Assembly: GCA_946480465.1 (NCBI GenBank)
Contig: CAMLJY010000097.1
Location: forward strand, 1-18,440
Origin: an uncultured Burkholderiales bacterium
GTDB lineage: Bacteria > Pseudomonadota > Gammaproteobacteria > Burkholderiales > Burkholderiaceae
Direction of reading: 5' to 3'
DNA length: 18,440 bases
Below the pieces are notes generated by a model, which ran no database searches, had not been told where the DNA came from, and saw nothing but the letters and a program-made list of their open reading frames with translations. How positions within the stretch are numbered: position 1 is the first letter of the stretch; every line of letters begins with the position of its first letter. Positions 13,911-18,440 of this stretch are shown here, in pieces. The translations under genes and the position numbers were made by a program.

Positions 13911-16306
13911 GGCGAGCGATCGGGGTCGGGGAGCGGGGGCGCCGCGCCGGGGGAGTCGCGCAGCAGGCGGTAGCCGGGGATATTGTCCTTCAACACCTGC
14001 AGCGGGTTCGAACCGAGGCGCGACAGGCCGACCAGCTCGAGCTGGATCGACAACTGCGTCGTCGCCTGGTTCCGTGCGATCGACTGGCGTTCGAAGACGA
14101 TGCGGCCGATCCAGCACCCGGCGTCGTATTCCATGCCGGCGATCGAGCCGGTGAGCCGCTTGTCCTGCAGGCTGTAGCTCATGCGGCCGACGGCATACAG
14201 CGTGCCGCCGCAGCCGCTGGACGCGCCCACCGGCCGCGCGCTGCCGCGGTACACCGGCCATTGCCAGCCGACGGCGAGCTGCTCGGACAGGCCGCGCGCC
14301 AGCAGGTAGCTGGCGCTGACGGTCTTGAACGGCCCGGGCGAATACAGCACGGTGGCGTTGGAGCGCACGATGCGGCGGATGTCCGGGCTGTACTCCAGCG
14401 CGCCATCCACGCTCCAGTTCGGCAGCAGCGAGGTGGCGCCATCGAGCAGCAGGTTCGAGACCCGGTTGGTCTGCGGCGGCGCCGCCGGGTCGATGGTGAC
14501 GCGCTGGTCGCGGAACAGGAAGCGCTGCGCCAGGCCCAATCGCAACAGTTCGGCGCCGCTGGCGGCATGCACCAGCCGCGTCACGACGCCGGCGGTGAGC
14601 TGGTGGGCGTCGGCCACGCGGTCGATGCCGGAGTAGGCCTTGTCGTCGAACAGTGTGACGACATTGAAATCGCGGTCGGCCGAGTCGAAGTTCGGCAGGC
14701 GGCTCTGGTCCCGGTACGGCGTGTTGACGTACAGCAGCCGCGGCTCCAGCGTCTGCCGCATCGGCTGGTTGAACCAGCGGCTCGGGCGCTCGAACACCAT
14801 GCCGCCTTCGGCGCTGAAGCTGGGGATCACCCGGCTCGCACGCGTGCGGCCGTCTGACATCGGCTCCTCGGTGGCGTAGCTGGCGGCATTGACACTGACC
14901 TTGGGCGTTACCCACCAGCCGACGGAACCGAAGCGCCGGCTCACCTGGCCCAGCGCATGCCAGCGCCAGCCGGTGGGCCGCGCGTCCTTCGCCCCACCCA
15001 CTTCGGGCCGGGTGAAGCGGTTGGCCTCGGTCTCGAGGGTCGAGTAAAGCCCCGCAGGCATCAATGGCTGCAGCTTCAACCCGAGCTGCGGGCTGCGCTG
15101 GTAAGGCGCGACGATGGCCGCCGTCGGGTCCTGCGACGCCAGCACCTGCCAGCGCTGCACGCGCGCATAGGCCAGGGCGGGGCCGATCGGCGTCTCCAAC
15201 GGCCGCTCCGCCTGCAGGTCCAGCGGCAGCAGCCGCGGTGTGATGCTGCGGATGTTGCGCGGGAAGTCTTCCCAGTACTGGTCGTCCGAGACGCGGAAGA
15301 CGTTGGCGCGGTAGCGCCAGCCGCTGCGCAGGTTGCCGTCGTGCTCGAAGGTCCAGGCGTGGCGCGAACGGTCGGCCACGCGGTCGTCCGGCAGCAGGTC
15401 GAGGTTGACGCGGCCGGCGTCTCGCGCCTCGAGGTAGCGGAACTCGGCGGAGCCGGCGATGCCGCGCTTGGTCATCAACGTCGGCGTGAAGGTGGCATCG
15501 CGGTTCGGCGCGATGTTCCAGTAGTACGGCATGCCGAACTGGAAGCCGCTGCGGCTGTTCAGGCCGAATTCCGGTGGCAGCCAGCCCGACTTGCGGTCAT
15601 CGCTGAGCGGAAAGCTGAGCACCGGCAGGCCCAGGATCGGCACGCCCAGGAACTCCAGCACGGCGCCCTCGGCCAGGCCTTCGTTGGCCTCCAGGTCCAG
15701 CCGGACGCGGCTGGTGCGCAGCAGCCAGTCGGGGTCGCCCGAACCATCGCGCGGGCAGCTGGAATAGACCGCATTGGTCAGGCGCGAGCGCGAGGAATCG
15801 AGGAAGTCGACGCGGTCGGCACGGCCGCCCGACCCCAGCTGCAGGAACTCGAACTCAGGCTGCAGGAAGAAGCCCTCGAAGCGCTGCACTTTCAACTGCA
15901 GCTCCGGGCCGCGGTAGATGCTGCCCTCGCGTTCGATGCGCACCCCGCCGCGCGCGATCGCCAGGTCTTCCGGGCTGTCGTAGGTGAGCCGGTCGGCGCG
16001 GATGAAGGTGCCGGCGCGGCGGAACTGCACGTCGCCTTCCGCCACGGCGTCCAGGTCGGGACGCGCGCGCACCTCGTCGGCCTGAACGATCACCGGACGC
16101 TGGCGGGCCTGTTCGCCGCGCGGCGGCGGCGACAGCTGGGTGCTGGGCTTCAGCAACAGCGGCGCATCCGGACCGGAGGCCGGCAAGGCCGGTGCCGAGG
16201 CGGCCACGGCGGGCGGCGGGACCTGCGCCCCGGCGGCCGAGGCGGCGCAGGCCAGCGCGATCAGGGAGAGGCAGTGCGACGGGGGACGGGCTCGAAGAAC
16301 GGGCAC
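13907..16306 (-). CDS. lptD: LPS-assembly protein LptD
   Basis: The 799-residue outer-membrane barrel inserts lipopolysaccharide into the outer leaflet together with LptE (encoded at 455-955). A signal peptide covers about residues 1-27 (cleavage near AAGA-Q), then comes a Pro/Ala-rich linker and the OstA-type periplasmic beta-jellyroll (about 70-180: VIVQADEVRARPD, GDVQFRRAGTFIRADRLTYD). The barrel follows (GVPILGLPVLSFPLSDDRKSG, PYYWNIAPNRDATFTP) and ends with the conserved LGSNPLQVLKDNIPGY. The mature protein has only three cysteines, at 184, 699 and 731. The start is a GTG at 16304-16306, the only start that gives a complete signal peptide; an ATG alternative is not evident. It heads the lptD-surA-ksgA operon and diverges from amgK. 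Confidence 0.95.
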   Translation of the reverse strand: MPVLRARPPSHCLSLIALACAASAAGAQVPPPAVAASAPALPASGPDAPLLLKPSTQLSPPPRGEQARQRPVIVQADEVRARPDLDAVAEGDVQFRRAGTFIRADRLTYDSPEDLAIARGGVRIEREGSIYRGPELQLKVQRFEGFFLQPEFEFLQLGSGGRADRVDFLDSSRSRLTNAVYSSCPRDGSGDPDWLLRTSRVRLDLEANEGLAEGAVLEFLGVPILGLPVLSFPLSDDRKSGWLPPEFGLNSRSGFQFGMPYYWNIAPNRDATFTPTLMTKRGIAGSAEFRYLEARDAGRVNLDLLPDDRVADRSRHAWTFEHDGNLRSGWRYRANVFRVSDDQYWEDFPRNIRSITPRLLPLDLQAERPLETPIGPALAYARVQRWQVLASQDPTAAIVAPYQRSPQLGLKLQPLMPAGLYSTLETEANRFTRPEVGGAKDARPTGWRWHALGQVSRRFGSVGWWVTPKVSVNAASYATEEPMSDGRTRASRVIPSFSAEGGMVFERPSRWFNQPMRQTLEPRLLYVNTPYRDQSRLPNFDSADRDFNVVTLFDDKAYSGIDRVADAHQLTAGVVTRLVHAASGAELLRLGLAQRFLFRDQRVTIDPAAPPQTNRVSNLLLDGATSLLPNWSVDGALEYSPDIRRIVRSNATVLYSPGPFKTVSASYLLARGLSEQLAVGWQWPVYRGSARPVGASSGCGGTLYAVGRMSYSLQDKRLTGSIAGMEYDAGCWIGRIVFERQSIARNQATTQLSIQLELVGLSRLGSNPLQVLKDNIPGYRLLRDSPGAAPPLPDPDRSP

Positions 16307-16428
16307 GGGCGGGCACGGAGGTCGGGCGCTGCGGCGGGCGCGGTGGCGGGACGGTCCGGCCTGGTGCCTGGGCAGGCCCGCAGCCCTTGGCAGCGCGGCA
16401 CCCGGCAGGCCCGCGAAGCGGCCGTTCG

Positions 16429-16446
16429 TAGAATCGGCGGATTATC
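16429..16446. promoter_or_regulatory. Back-to-back -10-like boxes in the lptD/amgK divergent gap
   Basis: TAGAAT at 16429-16434 reads forward and would start amgK transcription about 25 bases before its ATG. GATAAT on the reverse strand (16446-16441) would serve lptD with a leader of roughly 130 bases. Neither has a clear -35 at the right spacing, so both are tentative. Confidence 0.3.
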
Positions 16447-16465
16447 CACGAGGGCCCGGCCCCGC

Positions 16466-17548
16466 ATGTCTTTCCCTGCCGCCCCCGCGCCGGCCGACGC
16501 CGCCGGCATCGCCTGGCCCGACGCCACCCGCCGAAACGCCTTCTTCCGCTGGCTCGAACCGCTGTGCGCACAGCATGGGCTGGATGCCGCGACGCTCGCA
16601 CCCGCCTCGGCCGACGCCAGCTTCCGCCGCTACTTTCGAGTGCTAGGAACCGGCCAGTCCTTCATCGTGATGGACGCCCCGCCGCCGCAGGAGGACGTGC
16701 GCCCCTTCGTCGACATCGCGCGGCGCATCCAGGCCGCGGGCCTGCACGCACCGAAGGTGCTCGCCGCCGACGTGGAGGCGGGCTTCCTGCTGCTGACGGA
16801 CCTGGGTTCCACGCTGTACCTGGACGCGCTGAAGGAAGCCGGCGCGCGCGAGGCCGACCAGCTGATGCGCGACGCCACGGCCGCCCTGGTGCACTGGCAG
16901 CAGCACGTCGACCCTGACGGCCTGCCGGCCTACGACGAGGCCCTGCTGCAGCGCGAGATGGCGCTCTTCCCCGAGTGGTGCGTGCAGCGCGAGTACGGCA
17001 TCACCTGGACCGACGCGCAGCGCGCCAGCTGGACGCGCCTGACCGAGTTGCTCGTGCGCAGCGCGCTGGCCCAGCCCACCGTCGCGGTGCACCGCGACTG
17101 GATGCCGCGCAACCTGATGGTGGCCGACCCCAACCCCGGCATCCTGGACTTCCAGGACGCGGTGCGCGGCCCGGTCACCTACGACATCGCCTCGCAGCTG
17201 CGTGACGCCTTCATTTCCTGGGACGAGGAGCGCGAGATCGACTGGGCCGCCCGCTGGTGGGACCAGGCCCGGCGCACCGGCGTGCTCGACGGCCATCCGA
17301 TGTCCGAGGACTTCGGCGAATGCTGGCGCGCGCTGGAGTGGATGGGGCTGCAGCGCCACCTGAAGGTGCTGGGCATCTTCTGCCGGCTGAAGCACCGCGA
17401 CGGCAAGCCGCGCTACAGCACCGACCTCGGCCGTTTCTTCGCCTACGCCACGCGGGTGGCGGTGCGCTACCGCGAGCTGCAGCCGCTGGTGGCGCTGATC
17501 GAGCCGATGACCGGCGCGCTGGTGACCACCGGCTTCACGCTGCGCTGA
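16466..17548 (+). CDS. amgK: AmgK-like sugar-1-kinase (aminoglycoside phosphotransferase fold)
   Basis: The 360-residue protein has the APH/choline-kinase fold. N-lobe elements are ASFRRYFRV at 51-59 and SFIVMDAPPPQED at 65-77. The catalytic loop is HRDWMPRNLM at 209-218 with Asp211 and Asn216, and the metal site is ILDFQDA at 226-232 with Asp228. In Pseudomonas putida the homologue AmgK phosphorylates N-acetylmuramate (and N-acetylglucosamine) at the anomeric position in cell-wall recycling, and its gene is divergent from lptD exactly as here, which supports the call. The start ATG gives the family-typical N-terminus and is preceded by GAGGG about twelve bases upstream. In many genomes murU follows; here it does not. 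Confidence 0.85.
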   Translation: MSFPAAPAPADAAGIAWPDATRRNAFFRWLEPLCAQHGLDAATLAPASADASFRRYFRVLGTGQSFIVMDAPPPQEDVRPFVDIARRIQAAGLHAPKVLAADVEAGFLLLTDLGSTLYLDALKEAGAREADQLMRDATAALVHWQQHVDPDGLPAYDEALLQREMALFPEWCVQREYGITWTDAQRASWTRLTELLVRSALAQPTVAVHRDWMPRNLMVADPNPGILDFQDAVRGPVTYDIASQLRDAFISWDEEREIDWAARWWDQARRTGVLDGHPMSEDFGECWRALEWMGLQRHLKVLGIFCRLKHRDGKPRYSTDLGRFFAYATRVAVRYRELQPLVALIEPMTGALVTTGFTLR

Positions 17549-17702
17549 CGCCCCCCCGGCGCATCGGCCGTCGCCGGGGCGGTGGGGCCGTCGGCCGCGA
17601 CGGCCGCCTCGGCCAGCGCGCGCTTCGCGGCCGCGATGGCGCAGCGCCTGGTCGTCTCGCAACCGGCAGCGGCCAGGCAAGCAGCTCAAGCCGCCCCTGC
17701 AA
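17549..17702. other. GC-rich gap between convergent amgK and peptidase genes
   Basis: No gene is supported. The gap holds an inverted repeat GGCCGTC/GACGGCC with a six-base loop (17586-17605) that could act as a weak terminator for either gene, but no T-run follows. All three forward frames lack murU-like sequence. Confidence 0.4.
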
Positions 17703-18440
17703 TCACGCGTGGGCCGTGACCACCTGCGCGACCGCCGCCGTCAGCTTCTTGCCATAGGGCACGTGCAGGAACTCGTTCGGGCCGTGGGCATTGCTCTTCG
17801 GTCCGAGCACGCCGCAGACCATCATCTGCGCCTTCGGGAAGCCGGCCTGCAGCATGTTCATCAGCGGGATCGTGCCGCCCTGCCCGATGTAGCCGACCGG
17901 CGCGCCGAAGTGCGCCTTCGACGCGTCGTTCAGCGCCTGCTCCAGCCACGGCGCCAGCGCCGGTGCGTTCCAGCCGCTGGCGCCCAACGCGCCGGCGCGG
18001 CCATCCGGGTGGAAGGTGACCTTGGCGTTGTAGGGCGCGTTGTCTTCCAGCAGCGCCTTCAGCTTCATCGACGCCTCGTGGCCGTCGATCAGCGGCGGCA
18101 GGCGCAGCGACAGCTTGAAGGCGGTGTACGGCCGCAGCACGTTGCCGGCGCTCTTCAGTTCCGGAAAGCCGTCGACGCCAACCACCGACAGCGTCGGCCG
18201 CCAGCTGCGGTTCAGCAGCGCCTCGACCGGGTCGGTGGTGGTCGGCAGGGTCGGCCCGCCATCGGCGCCGCAGGCCCAGGGGTAGCGCTTCCAGGCTTCG
18301 TCGCCCAGGATCGCGGCCGCGGCCTGCGCCTGCGCCAGCCGATCGGCCGGCACCTCGCAGTGGAAGCTGTCGGGCAGCAGGCGGCCGGTGCGGCTGTCTT
18401 CCAGCCGGTCCAGCACCTGGCGCAGGATGCGGAAGCTGGA
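17703..18440 (-). CDS. M20-family metallopeptidase, C-terminal part (5' end outside window)
   Basis: The frame is open to the right edge and 245 residues are visible; the protein continues upstream. The first part (FHCEVPADRLAQAQAAAAIL) leads into the dimerisation domain, with VVGVDGFPELKSAGNVLRPYTAFKLSLRLPP. The C-terminal part of the catalytic domain has GQGGTIPLMNM and CGVLGPKSNAHGPNEFLHVPYGKKL, whose His in NAHGPNE is the last zinc ligand of M20 dipeptidases. The usual REGGSIP motif reads GQGGTIP, as in a subgroup of M20 dipeptidases. It is probably a cytoplasmic di- or tripeptidase; the N-terminal metal ligands are outside the window, so substrate and activity cannot be judged. It converges on amgK. 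Confidence 0.88.
   Translation of the reverse strand, partial: SSFRILRQVLDRLEDSRTGRLLPDSFHCEVPADRLAQAQAAAAILGDEAWKRYPWACGADGGPTLPTTTDPVEALLNRSWRPTLSVVGVDGFPELKSAGNVLRPYTAFKLSLRLPPLIDGHEASMKLKALLEDNAPYNAKVTFHPDGRAGALGASGWNAPALAPWLEQALNDASKAHFGAPVGYIGQGGTIPLMNMLQAGFPKAQMMVCGVLGPKSNAHGPNEFLHVPYGKKLTAAVAQVVTAHA

Noticed and set aside
13911..14915. In-frame upstream extension of surA
   Set aside because: It reads lptD in another frame; the ATG at 13908-13910 gives a proper signal peptide and overlaps the lptD stop.
14957..16465. In-frame upstream extension of amgK through lptD (863 codons in all)
   Set aside because: It is antisense to lptD and precedes the natural AmgK N-terminus; the ATG at 16466 fits the family.
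17549..17722. Ala-rich open frame continuing past the amgK stop, and an Ala-rich reverse frame in the same gap
   Set aside because: The forward frame would need readthrough of TGA, the reverse one has no start codon, and neither resembles a known protein; both are explained by GC-rich composition.

Overview
The window is about 18.4 kb of very GC-rich, tightly packed chromosome. Gene content and order (leuS-lptE-holA; lptD-surA-ksgA with a divergent amgK; thiL-pgpA-pncC; maeB beside a FixJ-type two-component pair) point to a betaproteobacterium of the order Burkholderiales, probably near the Rubrivivax/Leptothrix/Methylibium group. This placement rests on protein character and synteny only; no rRNA or other marker is present. 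I see no tRNA, rRNA, insertion sequence, CRISPR array or prophage.

Left part (1-2071): a forward chain carries the 3' end of leuS, then lptE (lipoprotein partner of LptD) and holA (DNA polymerase III delta). It ends in a hairpin shared with the convergent neighbour. From 2070 to 4973 a reverse operon, thiL-pgpA-pncC-ghrA, has every junction overlapping by a few bases; it joins thiamine, phospholipid, pyridine-nucleotide and hydroxyacid metabolism. Behind it on the same strand (5020-7777) lie a sensor histidine kinase and a FixJ-family response regulator resembling DctS/DctR. They diverge from maeB (7899-10193), an NADP-malic enzyme with a phosphotransacetylase-like domain. A perfect 7+7 inverted repeat sits between the two divergent units and is a candidate operator.

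Middle (10194-11704): after the maeB terminator comes about 290 bp of less GC-rich non-coding DNA, then a two-gene cassette: a secreted RNase Sa/barnase-type guanyl ribonuclease and a barstar-family inhibitor with an unusual 43-residue tail. A hairpin terminator closes it and also serves ksgA from the other side. This cassette is the clearest accessory element in the window.

Right part (11705-18440): the reverse operon lptD-surA-(36-codon ORF)-ksgA covers LPS assembly in the outer membrane, outer-membrane protein chaperoning and 16S rRNA dimethylation. The small ORF overlaps the surA stop on one side and the ksgA start on the other, where many relatives carry pdxA. Divergent from lptD is an AmgK-like sugar kinase, but its usual partner murU does not follow. 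Instead a convergent M20-family peptidase gene runs off the right edge.

Functionally, lptE and lptD encode the two halves of the LPS translocon, SurA folds LptD, and AmgK belongs to cell-wall sugar recycling, so much of the window serves the cell envelope. The DctSR-like pair with maeB suggests control of C4-dicarboxylate use.
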